Both the position numbers and the translations under genes were made by a program. Of a DNA stretch of 64,000 bases, positions 41,939 through 51,398 are shown piece by piece (within the stretch, counting starts at the first letter, position 1; the number at the start of each line of letters is the position of its first letter). This DNA comes from JACCXG01 sp963785755 (GTDB lineage: Bacteria; Acidobacteriota; Vicinamibacteria; Vicinamibacterales; 2-12-FULL-66-21). The notes below the pieces were generated by a model, which did not search any database, was not told the DNA's origin, and was given only the letters and a program-made list of their open reading frames with translations. The stretch is from assembly GCA_963785755.1 (NCBI GenBank), contig CAWAXG010000039.1, forward strand, positions 62,001-126,000, given 5' to 3'.

Positions 41939-44900
41939 TTCCGGGGCTCTCCGGTCCGCTGCTGTCGCACGACGCGATCCATTCAATCCTGGGATCGGCC
42001 GTCATCCCGGACCTCCCCCCGGAGGCCCCGGCAGCGATCGTTCGACAGCTTCGCGCATGGCACGCTGTGGTCCGGAGTCGTCTCGGACCGGCATGCAGCG
42101 CGCGGACGGTGTTCGACCTCGTCGCCGAACCGCTTGCCGCCGCGCTTGGATATCGTGTCGTTCCGGTGGCGGGAAACTCCGAGCATGTCGAAGCCACGCT
42201 GCAGGTTCGCGAGACTCGAGCCGCGGTCATGATCGTGACCGCCTGGGGGCAGCCGGCGGCCTCGGTGTGGCGCCTGGCGGTCCATCGAGCGCTCGACCAG
42301 GGCACTCGATGGTGCCTCTGCGTAAGCGGTCCGGCAATCCGCCTGTTCGACGCCGATCGTGCGTACGCGCGCCGCTATGCGGAGTTCGATCTTCAAGCCA
42401 CCGTCGACAACGACCAGGCGCTCGCGCTCCTGTGGGGGCTGCTTCGGGCGACGGCCTTTCAGCCGGCGGCTGGAGGAGCGGTGCTCGACCGGGCCGTCGC
42501 CTTCTGCGAACAGCACCGGGCGGATGTTCGCTTGTCGCTGCGGGATGGCGTGCACGACGCGCTCGTGCAGCTCGTCACCGCGTTCCGCGCAGCGACCTCC
42601 AGGCGCCATGCGGATGGCGACGTGCTCGACGAATCGCTCATCGTCATCTATCGCGTCCTGTTTCTGTTGTTCGCGGAGGCCCGAGGGCTGGTTCCGTCGT
42701 GGCACCCCGTCTATCGCGACGGCTACACGATCGAGGCGCTGCGCCGCCAGCTCCGCGATCCAGCGACGCCGGGTGGACTTTGGGAAGCGCTCCAGGCCAT
42801 CTCACGTCTCGCGCAGCGTGGATGCCGGGCGGGGACGTTGCGCGTGCCGCCTTTCAACGGGCGGCTGTTCTCCCCGGCGAACGCGCCGCTCGCCGACAGC
42901 ACTCCGCTCGACGATCGCGTCGTCTCCCGCGCGCTCGGCGCGCTGACGACGCGAAAGGGACCACGGGGACCCGAACCCATTTCCTACGCGGATCTCGGTG
43001 TCGAGCAGCTCGGCGCCGTCTACGAACATCTGCTCGACTACGACCTCGCAGGCGGCACCGCCGCACCCGCGGCGCTGGTCGCGACCGGCCGGCGCAAGGC
43101 GACGGGGTCCTTCTACACGCCGCGATCGCTGACCGAGTTCCTGGTCCGGCGCACGCTCGCGCCAATCGTGCACGACGCGGCATCCGAGCGGATTCTCGCG
43201 CTGCGCGTCCTCGATCCGGCAATGGGGAGCGGCGCGTTTCTCGTCGCGGCGTGCCGCTACCTGGCAACCGCCTACGAACAGGCCCTTGTCCGCGAGGGCG
43301 TCCTGGCGGCGGCCGACGTCGTGGAAGACGATCGGGCGCGGTTTCGACGCGCCATCGCACAGAAGTGCCTGTTCGGAGTCGACGTGAATCCGATGGCGGT
43401 GCAGCTCGGGCGCCTGTCTCTCTGGCTGGCCACGCTTGCCGCAGACAAGCCCCTGTCATTTCTCGACCATCATCTCCGGACCGGCGACAGCCTGGTCGGC
43501 GCGTCGATGGATGACATCGTCCGGCATCGCGCCCCGGGACTGGCTCGGAGGCCCGAGCGGAAGCTTCCGCTGTTTCCACTCGACGAGCTGCAGGGCTGCC
43601 TCGAGCGCGCCGTCGGCTCACGCCATTCGATTGTCAACACTCCCGATGACACGATCGAGCAGGTCCGCGAAAAGGAGCGGGTGCTGACGGCGCTGAACCG
43701 GACGGGCGGACCGCTCGACCGATGGAAATCGGCCGCCGATGTCTGGTGTGCGGCGTGGCACCTGGAGCGCGGTCAACCGGCCGGACGACTGATGTTCGAG
43801 GCGCTCCTCGACCGCCTCATGCGCGGCACGAGCTCGCTGCCAGACCATACCGCCGACGCGTTTCTGGCCCGGGCCCGCGCCATCGCCGCGGAGCGCCGTT
43901 TCTTCCATTGGTCCTTCGAGTTTCCAGAGGTTTTTTACGACCTGGCCGGCGCGGCGCGGCCCGGCGGAGGCTTCGACGTGATCCTCGGCAATCCTCCCTG
44001 GGAGATGCTGCGGGATGACGGCAGCCACCCTCACTCGAGCGCGCTTCACGGATTCGTCCGCGGATCGGGCCAGTATCCGCTGCAGGGTCCGGGGCACAGC
44101 AATCTCTATCAGCTCTTCGTCGAGCGCGTCATGCGGTTGCTGCGTCCAGGTGGGCGAGCCGGGCTGATCCTTCCAGCGGGGTTCGCCACCGACCACGGTG
44201 CCGGCGGATTGCGGCGGCTGCTGTTCGATCGCACTACCGTCGACACGTTCACGACGATCGAGAACCGCGGCGGCATCTTTCCCATTCACCGGGCGTTGAA
44301 GTTTCTGCTGCTCACGTTCAGCAGCGGGGGAGCCACGTCCGAGCTGCCGGCGCACGCGAACGTTCGATCGACGGAGGTTCTCGACAGGATCGCTGACCGC
44401 GGGGTCTCCACCGATGCGGTTCGCGTCCCGCGCGGATTGATTGAGAAGACCAGCGGCAGCGACCTCGCGGTGCCGGAGCTCGCCACCTCGCTCGATCTCG
44501 AGATACTGACGAAGGTGTCGTTCGTCGTTCCGGCGACCAGCGACCCGGAGGGATGGGACATTCACTTCGGCCGCGAGTTGAACGCGACCGACGATCGGCC
44601 GCATTTCCGCAGCGACGGTCACGGCCTGCCGGTACTCGAAGGCAAGCAGATTCATCCGTTCCGCGTCGACACGGCGGCGTCGCGCTTCACGATTCCGGAG
44701 CGAATCGCGGCGGAACTGTTGAACGCCGCTTCGACCTTTCGACGTCCGCGCCTCGCTTATCGCGATGTCGCCTCGGCGACGAACCGGATGACGCTCATCG
44801 CGGCGATCGTGCCAGCCGGCGCGGTCACCACGCACACCATTTTCTGCCTCAAGGAAGCGCTCGACGAACAGGCGCAGCTCTTTCTCTGCACCGTGTTCAA

Positions 44901-45222
44901 CAGCTATGTGGCGAATTATCTGGTTCGGATGAGGGTGAAGACCCACGTCAGCGCTGCGATCCTCGCCCGCCTGCCGGTGCCGAAGCCGCCGCGCGGCAAT
45001 CCACTCTTCGAGCGGATCGCGAGGCTCGGTGCCACGATCGCACGAGAGGGTCATCGCGAGGACGGCGTCGCCCTCTTGAACGCGCTGGTGGCCAGGCTGT
45101 ACGGGCTCTCGGCCGCCGAGTTCGCTCACGTCCTCGGCACCTTCCCGCTCGTACCGGAAAGTGCACGCGATCGCGCGCTCGGCAGCCTGAGGGAGGGCGC
45201 CGGTAATTACGGTATCCTTTGA
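41935..45222 (+). CDS. Eco57I-type N6-adenine DNA methyltransferase, possibly bifunctional
   Basis: A 1095-residue protein. Residues about 1-190 form an N-terminal module like the region before the methylase in type IIG enzymes (AVHRALDQGTRWCLCVSGPA). The catalytic core has the SAM motif DPAMGSGAF (427-435) and the target-base motif N-P-P-W (686-689, VILGNPPWEML). A C-terminal target-recognition-like half follows (VLEGKQIHPFRV; FCLKEALDEQAQLFLCTVFN). I could not find a clear PD-(D/E)XK nuclease motif. It methylates adenine within a specific site; with the overlapping helicase it may protect or restrict DNA. Confidence 0.87.
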   Translation: MIPGLSGPLLSHDAIHSILGSAVIPDLPPEAPAAIVRQLRAWHAVVRSRLGPACSARTVFDLVAEPLAAALGYRVVPVAGNSEHVEATLQVRETRAAVMIVTAWGQPAASVWRLAVHRALDQGTRWCLCVSGPAIRLFDADRAYARRYAEFDLQATVDNDQALALLWGLLRATAFQPAAGGAVLDRAVAFCEQHRADVRLSLRDGVHDALVQLVTAFRAATSRRHADGDVLDESLIVIYRVLFLLFAEARGLVPSWHPVYRDGYTIEALRRQLRDPATPGGLWEALQAISRLAQRGCRAGTLRVPPFNGRLFSPANAPLADSTPLDDRVVSRALGALTTRKGPRGPEPISYADLGVEQLGAVYEHLLDYDLAGGTAAPAALVATGRRKATGSFYTPRSLTEFLVRRTLAPIVHDAASERILALRVLDPAMGSGAFLVAACRYLATAYEQALVREGVLAAADVVEDDRARFRRAIAQKCLFGVDVNPMAVQLGRLSLWLATLAADKPLSFLDHHLRTGDSLVGASMDDIVRHRAPGLARRPERKLPLFPLDELQGCLERAVGSRHSIVNTPDDTIEQVREKERVLTALNRTGGPLDRWKSAADVWCAAWHLERGQPAGRLMFEALLDRLMRGTSSLPDHTADAFLARARAIAAERRFFHWSFEFPEVFYDLAGAARPGGGFDVILGNPPWEMLRDDGSHPHSSALHGFVRGSGQYPLQGPGHSNLYQLFVERVMRLLRPGGRAGLILPAGFATDHGAGGLRRLLFDRTTVDTFTTIENRGGIFPIHRALKFLLLTFSSGGATSELPAHANVRSTEVLDRIADRGVSTDAVRVPRGLIEKTSGSDLAVPELATSLDLEILTKVSFVVPATSDPEGWDIHFGRELNATDDRPHFRSDGHGLPVLEGKQIHPFRVDTAASRFTIPERIAAELLNAASTFRRPRLAYRDVASATNRMTLIAAIVPAGAVTTHTIFCLKEALDEQAQLFLCTVFNSYVANYLVRMRVKTHVSAAILARLPVPKPPRGNPLFERIARLGATIAREGHREDGVALLNALVARLYGLSAAEFAHVLGTFPLVPESARDRALGSLREGAGNYGIL

Positions 45223-45400
45223 GTCTGCCAGGGCGCGCCAGGGCCGCTCGTGTCGACGAGCCGGTGATGAGGTCTTCGGTGAGTCCTCGAGAACGGCGGA
45301 CGGCCGGGTCCGCAGCCATCCACGAGTCGACGCGGGGTTGGATTGAGAGAAGGTTTCCGGGGGAAGAGAACGGTTCGAGCGATACAAGCGATACACAGAC

Positions 45401-46471
45401 GTGCAGGAATCAGGCACATCGAACGAGCAGGCCCGGCAGCGGCGGATCTGGCTCATCGTCGTAGCGCTTGCCGCGATTCAGGGAATCACGTGGCTGCTGG
45501 CCGGCGGATCGTCCTTTCGGCCGGTGCTCGTCGTGCAGGTCATCGCCGGCTGGGTGGCCACGGTCGCGCTTGCCGTCCTGGTCACTCGCCGAATCGGGAC
45601 TCTCACTGAAAAACTCAGCGAACAGGAGAACGCGCATCGCGCCACGCTCGACGAAGTCGAGCAGCTGCAGACGCAGAACGCGATGCTGGAGATCGTCGCG
45701 CGCTCGGTCGACGTCCCGCTGACGTTTCAGGCGCTGGCGCTGCGGATCGCGAGGATCGTCCCGTGCGATCGCGCCGGGCTGGCGCTGCTCACCGAGACCG
45801 GACAGGAGTTCGAGACGTTCACGGCTCGCGTCCGCGAAAACGAACGCCGCAATCGACCGCGGCCCGACGTGGTCTTCAAGATGGATCGGACAGCAATCGG
45901 GAGCGTCGTGCGATCACTCGAACCCATGCTGGTGCCCGATATGAGGGCGGCCGCTGACGAGTTTCTCGACGCGAACGTCCTGCACACCGCCGGATTCGAG
46001 TCGGCGCTGGTGATGCCGCTCGTCTCGAAAGGCCGCGGCGTCGGCACGCTGAACGTCGTGTCGCGGCGGAAGAACGCGTTCACGGCGGCCCAGGTGGACG
46101 CGCTGCGCCCGATCGCCGAGATCCTCGCCGTCGCGCACGTCGCGCAGCAGCTGCACATGCTGCTCGGCAAGTACCGCACGATCGAGGTCATGGCTGACGT
46201 GACGCTGGCGATCGCCGCGGAGATCAACAGCGCACTGCAGACGATCATTGGCCATTGCGACCTGCTGGAACGCGGTTATCCGGATCCAGGCCTGCAGCGG
46301 GATCTCGCCACCGTCGTGCGGCAGGCGCAGCGAATCGCGGAGCTCCTGGACAAGATGCGCACGATGGCCAACGATCGTCTGAGGGAAGTGTCGACCACCA
46401 TCGAGGAGACTGGCATCCCGACCAGTCCGGAAGCGTACCAACACCAGGACGACGACGTCGTGAGGCAGTGA
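45401..46471 (+). CDS. Membrane GAF protein with vestigial histidine-kinase dimer domain
   Basis: A 356-residue protein (GTG start). Two N-terminal helices (IWLIVVALAAIQGITWLLAG; VLVVQVIAGWVATVALAVLV) lead to a coiled coil, a GAF domain (about 105-245, LRIARIVPCDRAGLALLTET ... ALVMPLVSKGRGVGTLNVVS) and a HisKA-like helical pair (AIAAEINSALQTIIGHCDLL). The phospho-acceptor position normally H in A-H-E-I-N-N is alanine (AAEINS), and the protein ends before any ATPase domain. So it cannot act as a kinase by itself and may dimerise with or modulate other sensors. Confidence 0.75.
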   Translation: MQESGTSNEQARQRRIWLIVVALAAIQGITWLLAGGSSFRPVLVVQVIAGWVATVALAVLVTRRIGTLTEKLSEQENAHRATLDEVEQLQTQNAMLEIVARSVDVPLTFQALALRIARIVPCDRAGLALLTETGQEFETFTARVRENERRNRPRPDVVFKMDRTAIGSVVRSLEPMLVPDMRAAADEFLDANVLHTAGFESALVMPLVSKGRGVGTLNVVSRRKNAFTAAQVDALRPIAEILAVAHVAQQLHMLLGKYRTIEVMADVTLAIAAEINSALQTIIGHCDLLERGYPDPGLQRDLATVVRQAQRIAELLDKMRTMANDRLREVSTTIEETGIPTSPEAYQHQDDDVVRQ

Positions 46472-46479
46472 ACGGCCAA

Positions 46480-46788
46480 TCAAGCGGAACTGGCGGCGTC
46501 GCGCAGAGTCAACGCGAGCAGAATGGCCAGCACCGTCAGCGTCGCGCCAAGCAGCATCCAGTCGCGTTCCCGGTACGCCGTCACCATGATGACGAGCAGG
46601 CGCAGCGTGGGCAGCACCATCAGGGAGAGCAGGCCGCCGGCGAGCAGCAGCGCGCCCCACTCGCTCGAGTGGTTGCCAACCCACAGCCCGAGACCCACCG
46701 CCAGGCAGGCGAACGCCGACCAGAACACGACCAGCATCGCCACCGCGGCCAGCCGCTCGACGATCGATTCATCGGCAGCGGCGGTCAT
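46480..46788 (-). CDS. DUF1634 membrane protein
   Basis: A 102-residue protein with three membrane helices (LAAVAMLVVFWSAFACLAVG; GALLLAGGLLSLMVLPTLRL; WMLLGATLTVLAILLALTLR). It matches DUF1634, a small family habitually encoded next to TauE/SafE permeases. Its start (46788) overlaps the TauE gene stop by ATGA. Its role is unknown, probably an accessory to the permease. Confidence 0.8.
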   Translation of the reverse strand: MTAAADESIVERLAAVAMLVVFWSAFACLAVGLGLWVGNHSSEWGALLLAGGLLSLMVLPTLRLLVIMVTAYRERDWMLLGATLTVLAILLALTLRDAASSA

Positions 46789-47612
46789 AGCGCCTTGAAG
46801 AGATAGGTGAGCGAGACGAACGCCAGCACGGCGGCCATCAGCAGCTTCAACCACTTCGCCCGTGCCCGCACGCCGAACCAGAGGCCGGCCCGCGTTCCCA
46901 TGAACGTCCCGACGACCGCGGCCGCGGCCAGCGGCGGGACGATGTCACCGCGCACGTAGTACAGCGGCGCGGACGCGGCAGCCGTGATCCCGATCATGAT
47001 TGCGCTCGTGGCCGCCGCCGCCCGCATCGGCACGCCGCACCAGGCGTTCAACGCCGGAACCTGCAGGATGCCGCCGCCGAGTCCGAGGAGTCCCGAGATG
47101 CTGCCCGCAACGAGCGAGACGGCAAGGGCGGCGGGCAGACGCTTCGTGCGGTACACGATCTCCTGACGGCTCTCGCCTTCGAAGAAGCAGCCGCCGAACC
47201 GGTTCGGCTCCACCGACCGGTCGAGTATGACGTTCCGTTGATCGAGCCTCGACAGCATGATGGCCGCGATCGTGCCGGTCACGACCGAGAACACCAGCTG
47301 AAGGAGATGCTCGGGAACTCGACGGGCATAGCTGCCGCCGAAATAGCCGCCGGCGGCCGCGGCAATCTGCAGGACCATCCCGAGCCGCAAATTGACAAGG
47401 CCGCCGGAGGCTCGATTGGCCACGACGCTGGACGTCGCCACCACCGTCATCAGGCCCACACCTGAGGCGACGTTGATCGGGAACCCCAGCACGACATTGA
47501 GAAAGGGCACGAGGAAGACGCCGCCGCCAAGGCCGAGCGTCGAGCCGAGACCGCCGGCGACCGCGCCCGCACCGATGACGAGTACGACGATGCCGGGTGA
47601 AATCTCAGGCAA
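46785..47612 (-). CDS. TauE/SafE-family anion permease
   Basis: A 275-residue membrane protein with eight helices in two inverted halves, each with the family motif: GLGSTLGLGGGVFLVPFLNV (first) and GSISGLLGLGGGILQVPALN (second). The family exports sulfite, sulfoacetate or related anions. It is divergent from the persulfide dioxygenase gene (120 bp apart), which produces sulfite, so sulfite or thiosulfate export is the likely role. Confidence 0.9.
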   Translation of the reverse strand: MPEISPGIVVLVIGAGAVAGGLGSTLGLGGGVFLVPFLNVVLGFPINVASGVGLMTVVATSSVVANRASGGLVNLRLGMVLQIAAAAGGYFGGSYARRVPEHLLQLVFSVVTGTIAAIMLSRLDQRNVILDRSVEPNRFGGCFFEGESRQEIVYRTKRLPAALAVSLVAGSISGLLGLGGGILQVPALNAWCGVPMRAAAATSAIMIGITAAASAPLYYVRGDIVPPLAAAAVVGTFMGTRAGLWFGVRARAKWLKLLMAAVLAFVSLTYLFKAL

Positions 47613-47732
47613 ACTGCGGAAACTTCGGGAGCGTCGGGAACGTCGGGATCATGATGAGCACCGTGCCGCGCTGAGCCTGGCACAGCAGGAACCGGGTGTT
47701 ATCATGGATTCATCGCCTCAGGATTGCAATTG

Positions 47733-49106
47733 ATGTTCCGGCGCTTCTTCGACGAAGGCCTCGCCCAGAGCTCTTACCTGCTTGCCTGTCAGCGGACTCG
47801 CACCGCAGTGGTGATTGACCCGCGCCGCGATATCGACGAGTACCTGGAGGCGGCCTCGCAGTCCGGCCTGACGATCACGCACGCGATAGAGACTCACGTC
47901 CACGCCGACTTCGTTTCGGGCGCGCGTGAACTGGCGGCGCTGGGCGCGATCACGGTCGCCGGTCCGGGCGCGGGCCTGCGGTTCGATCATCTGCAAGCAG
48001 CCGATCGAACGACGCTCCGCGTCGGGGACATCGAGTTGACCGTGCTTCACACTCCCGGCCATACACCCGAGCACATCTCGATTCTGGCGCGCGAGCCCGG
48101 CCAGCCGGCGCGGCTGTTCACGGGCGACACGCTGTTTGTCGGCGCCGTCGGCCGACCGGACCTGCTCGGCGAAGCGGTGACACGTCAGCTGGCGGGCGAA
48201 CTGTTCGATTCGCTGTTCACGCGACTGCTCGCGCTCGACGACGACGTGGAAGTGTACCCGGGACATGGCGCCGGGTCGCTGTGCGGCGCCGGAATCGGCA
48301 GTGAGCCGTACACCACCATCGGCCAGGAGCGCCGCTTCAACAGACTGCTGCAGAATCGGTCGCGCGACGCGTTCGTCGCCGCGGTCCTCGCGGATCTGCC
48401 CGAGACGCCGCCGTACTTCGCGCGGATGAAGCGCCTCAATGCCGAAGGACCGGCCGTCCTCGGCTTGTCGCGTCCGGTGGAAGCGCCCCCGCTCGTCAGC
48501 CCGAGGGCCGCGGCCGAACAACTCGCATCAGGCGCCTGTCTCATCGATCTGCGGAGGGCGACGGAGTACGGCAGCGGCCACGCCGCGGGTGCGATCAACC
48601 TGACGTTCGGACCAAAGTTCGGTTATTGGGCGGGATGGATTGTCCCCGGCGATGCACGGGTGCTGTTCGTGGCCGACGACCCGACACACGTCGCCGGCGC
48701 CAGGCGTCAATTGCTGCGCGTCGGAATCGATGGCGCGAGCGGCTGGGTCGATGGCTCGTTCGACGCCTGGCGGATCGCCGGACTGCCGATACGGGAGATT
48801 CCGCAGCTCTCCGCCGCGGAACTGCGAGATCGTCAGATCCGATCCGAGGCCGTGACCCTCATCGACGTGCGCAGCGCGCACGAGTGGCAGACCGGTCACA
48901 TCGACGGAGCGCTGCACATCCCGCTCGGCGAGCTCGACGCGCGCTGGATGGAGGTCCCTCGCAGCGGGCCCATCGCGACCGTCTGTGAAGGCGGCTATCG
49001 ATCGAGTCTGGCGGCAAGCCTCCTGGCCCGACGCGGGCTGAGCAACGTGATGAACATCACCGACGGCATGTCGGCGTGGCGGGCGCTCGAGGCGGCCGCC
49101 TCCTGA
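47733..49106 (+). CDS. Persulfide dioxygenase fused to two rhodanese domains
   Basis: A 457-residue fusion. Residues 1-235 are an ETHE1-like iron MBL-fold persulfide dioxygenase (T-H55-V-H57-A-D59, HTPGHTPEHISI, GDTLFVGAVGRPDL, VYPGHGAGS) that oxidises glutathione persulfide to sulfite. Two rhodanese domains follow: the first (about 260-350) has no catalytic cysteine (RVLFVADDPTH), the second (about 365-455) has it in ATVCEGGYRSS. This is a known fusion in bacteria that turns sulfane sulfur and sulfite into thiosulfate. The start is ATG 47733. It faces the TauE/DUF1634 pair and likely works with it in sulfide detoxification. Confidence 0.92.
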   Translation: MFRRFFDEGLAQSSYLLACQRTRTAVVIDPRRDIDEYLEAASQSGLTITHAIETHVHADFVSGARELAALGAITVAGPGAGLRFDHLQAADRTTLRVGDIELTVLHTPGHTPEHISILAREPGQPARLFTGDTLFVGAVGRPDLLGEAVTRQLAGELFDSLFTRLLALDDDVEVYPGHGAGSLCGAGIGSEPYTTIGQERRFNRLLQNRSRDAFVAAVLADLPETPPYFARMKRLNAEGPAVLGLSRPVEAPPLVSPRAAAEQLASGACLIDLRRATEYGSGHAAGAINLTFGPKFGYWAGWIVPGDARVLFVADDPTHVAGARRQLLRVGIDGASGWVDGSFDAWRIAGLPIREIPQLSAAELRDRQIRSEAVTLIDVRSAHEWQTGHIDGALHIPLGELDARWMEVPRSGPIATVCEGGYRSSLAASLLARRGLSNVMNITDGMSAWRALEAAAS

Positions 49107-49124
49107 TTCTCAGGAACCCTGGTC

Positions 49125-51398
49125 ATGCTGCCTCCTGGCACCCGACTCGCTCAATACGAAATCGTCTCGCCGCTTGGTTCCGGAGGCATGGGCGTGGTGT
49201 ACCGCGCGCGCGACACGCGCCTCGATCGCGATGTCGCCCTGAAGGTCATGGCGCCTCACGTCGCCTCGGATCCGGTCATGCGCCGCCGCTTTGAAACTGA
49301 AGCGCGGGCGGTCGCGGCATTGACGCATCCGGGCATTCTCTCGATCTACGAGCTCGGCATCGCCGACGGAACGCCATTCGCCGTGATGGAGCTGCTCGAG
49401 GGGCGCAACCTGCGCGACCGCATTGCCGCCGGCTCGATTCCGTGGCAGGAGGCGGTCGACACTGCGGCGGCGATCGCGGACGGACTGGCCGCGGCGCACG
49501 CGAAGGGCATCGTCCATCGCGATCTCAAGCCCGAGAACGTCTTCCTCACGAGCGACGGACACGTCAAGATTCTGGATTTCGGCCTCGCGCTGCAGCGCCT
49601 CGACGCCGATCCCGACGGCCCGACCGTCGCCCGCACCGCGCAAGGCGTCGTGCTCGGCACGTTCGGATACATGTCCCCCGAGCAGGTGAAGGGCGAGCGG
49701 GTCGACGGCAGAACCGACATCTTTGCCCTCGGCTGCCTGCTCTACGAAATGCTCTCGGGGCAGCAGCTGTTTTCGGGAGGCACCGCGCAGGAGATCATCG
49801 CGAGGCTGCTTCACGGCACCGCACCCGACATGTCAGTCGTCGACCCGCTCGCGCCGCCGGAGCTTCGAGCCATCGTGGCGCGCGCCGTCGAGCGCGATCC
49901 AGCCAGGCGATTCGAGTCGACGCCGGATTTCGCCGGCGCGCTCCGGGCTCTGCGGTCGGGGTCGGCAGTGAAGCTGCCGCGTCAGACCCGCCCTCGGGGC
50001 AAGTCGCTCGCGATTCTCCCGTTCGTGAACGCCGCCGATCCGCAGCTCGACTACCTGACCGATGGCATCACCGAGAGCGTCATCAACAGCCTCTCGCAGC
50101 TGCCCAAGGTGCGTGTCGTTCCGCGAAGCGTCGTCTTCCGGTACAAGGGACTGCAGACCGATCCGGCCACGGTGGGCATGGCGCTGAACGCGCGCACGAT
50201 CCTGACCGGGCGCGTGACGCAGCGCGATGACGTGCTTTTCATCCAGACCGAGCTCGTCGATACCAGCACCGAGTCACAACTCTGGGGAGAACAGTTCCAC
50301 CACAAGGTCAGCGAACTGATGAGCGTGCAGGAGGAGATCGCGTGGCAGATTTCCGAAGCCCTGCGGCTGAAGCTGACCACCGCGCAGAAGAAGAAGCTGC
50401 GGAAGCGGGCCACGGTGAACGGCGAGGCGTATCAGGCCTACTTGCGGGGACGGCATCACTGGAACAACTGGTCGGCCGACGCGTTCCGCCGCGCGGTCGA
50501 CAGCTTTCAGCAGGCAATCGACCTCGATCCGTCGTACGCGCTCGCCTACGCGGGCCTCGGCGACGCGTACGGCGCAATGGCGTATTACGGGTACATCGAT
50601 CCGCGTGAAGGCTTCTTCCGGGCTCGGGCGGCCGCCGAGCGCGGTCTCCAGCTCGACCCGGAGCTCGCCGATGCGCACGTCACGCTCGCGCTCGGCCAGC
50701 TGTTCGCACTCTGGAACTGGAGTGGCGCGGACCGCGAGCTCCAGCAGGCGCTCGCGTTGAGTCCGAAGCTGCCGCTCGCACACGCCGTCCGGGCGCTGCT
50801 CCTCATCACGAGCGGACGGTTCGACGAAGCCATGGCGGAAGCCCGCACGGCGAAGGAGCTGGATCCTCTCTCACTGTTCACGAACATGGGAGTCGCATGG
50901 GTCCATCACTTTGCAGGTGACCACGAAGAGGCAATCCGGGAAGCGCTGCGGGCGCGTGAGCTCGTCAGGGATTTCGAGGAGGCCGGCAACATCCTGATCA
51001 GTTCGTACGAGGCGCTCGGACGGTTCGAGGAGGCAAGCCGCCTCTTCCGTGAGCAGTCCTGCTGGGGTGTCCGCATCGACGGCGATCAGCTGATCGCCGC
51101 GTTGCGCGAAGGAGGGGAACCCGCATACTGGCGGAAGCGGCTGGCGCTGATGCAGCCGCCCGAAGGGGATGCGCCGCCGGCGCTCCACTTCACCTTCGCC
51201 ATCGGTCACGTCAAGCTCTCCGAGGACGAACGCGCCATCGATCACCTCGAGCGGATGGTCGAGGCGCACGTGGGCGGCTCGGTCTTCATCGCCGTCGATC
51301 CGACCCTCCGCAAGCTGCGGGGCAACGAGCGTTTCGAGGCGCTGCTCAGGCGCGTGGGAACGCCCATGGCTTCAACACCGCATACAACGTCGACATAA
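49125..51398 (+). CDS. Ser/Thr kinase with TPR repeats
   Basis: A 757-residue protein. Residues 10-275 are a complete eukaryote-like kinase (GSGGMGVVYRARD, VALKVM, IVHRDLKPENVF, ILDFGLA, GTFGYMSPEQ). Residues 290-410 are the periplasm/cyclase-linked module often written as SLAILPFVNAADPQLDYLTD ... ILTGRVTQRDDVLFIQTELV, and 440-740 several TPR repeats (RAVDSFQQAIDLDPSYALAY). No membrane helix is seen, which is unusual for this architecture and suggests a cytosolic signalling protein. It follows the dioxygenase gene by 18 bp, so the two may be co-transcribed. It overlaps the convergent reductase gene by 53 bp. Confidence 0.9.
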   Translation: MLPPGTRLAQYEIVSPLGSGGMGVVYRARDTRLDRDVALKVMAPHVASDPVMRRRFETEARAVAALTHPGILSIYELGIADGTPFAVMELLEGRNLRDRIAAGSIPWQEAVDTAAAIADGLAAAHAKGIVHRDLKPENVFLTSDGHVKILDFGLALQRLDADPDGPTVARTAQGVVLGTFGYMSPEQVKGERVDGRTDIFALGCLLYEMLSGQQLFSGGTAQEIIARLLHGTAPDMSVVDPLAPPELRAIVARAVERDPARRFESTPDFAGALRALRSGSAVKLPRQTRPRGKSLAILPFVNAADPQLDYLTDGITESVINSLSQLPKVRVVPRSVVFRYKGLQTDPATVGMALNARTILTGRVTQRDDVLFIQTELVDTSTESQLWGEQFHHKVSELMSVQEEIAWQISEALRLKLTTAQKKKLRKRATVNGEAYQAYLRGRHHWNNWSADAFRRAVDSFQQAIDLDPSYALAYAGLGDAYGAMAYYGYIDPREGFFRARAAAERGLQLDPELADAHVTLALGQLFALWNWSGADRELQQALALSPKLPLAHAVRALLLITSGRFDEAMAEARTAKELDPLSLFTNMGVAWVHHFAGDHEEAIREALRARELVRDFEEAGNILISSYEALGRFEEASRLFREQSCWGVRIDGDQLIAALREGGEPAYWRKRLALMQPPEGDAPPALHFTFAIGHVKLSEDERAIDHLERMVEAHVGGSVFIAVDPTLRKLRGNERFEALLRRVGTPMASTPHTTST

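Noticed and set aside
39529..45222. Complete DISARM system
   Set aside because: drmA, drmB and drmC are not present in the flanking genes; only the helicase and methyltransferase are seen.
43618..45456. Minus-strand open frame of 612 codons over the methyltransferase gene
   Set aside because: Antisense shadow; the plus strand has clear SAM and NPPW motifs.
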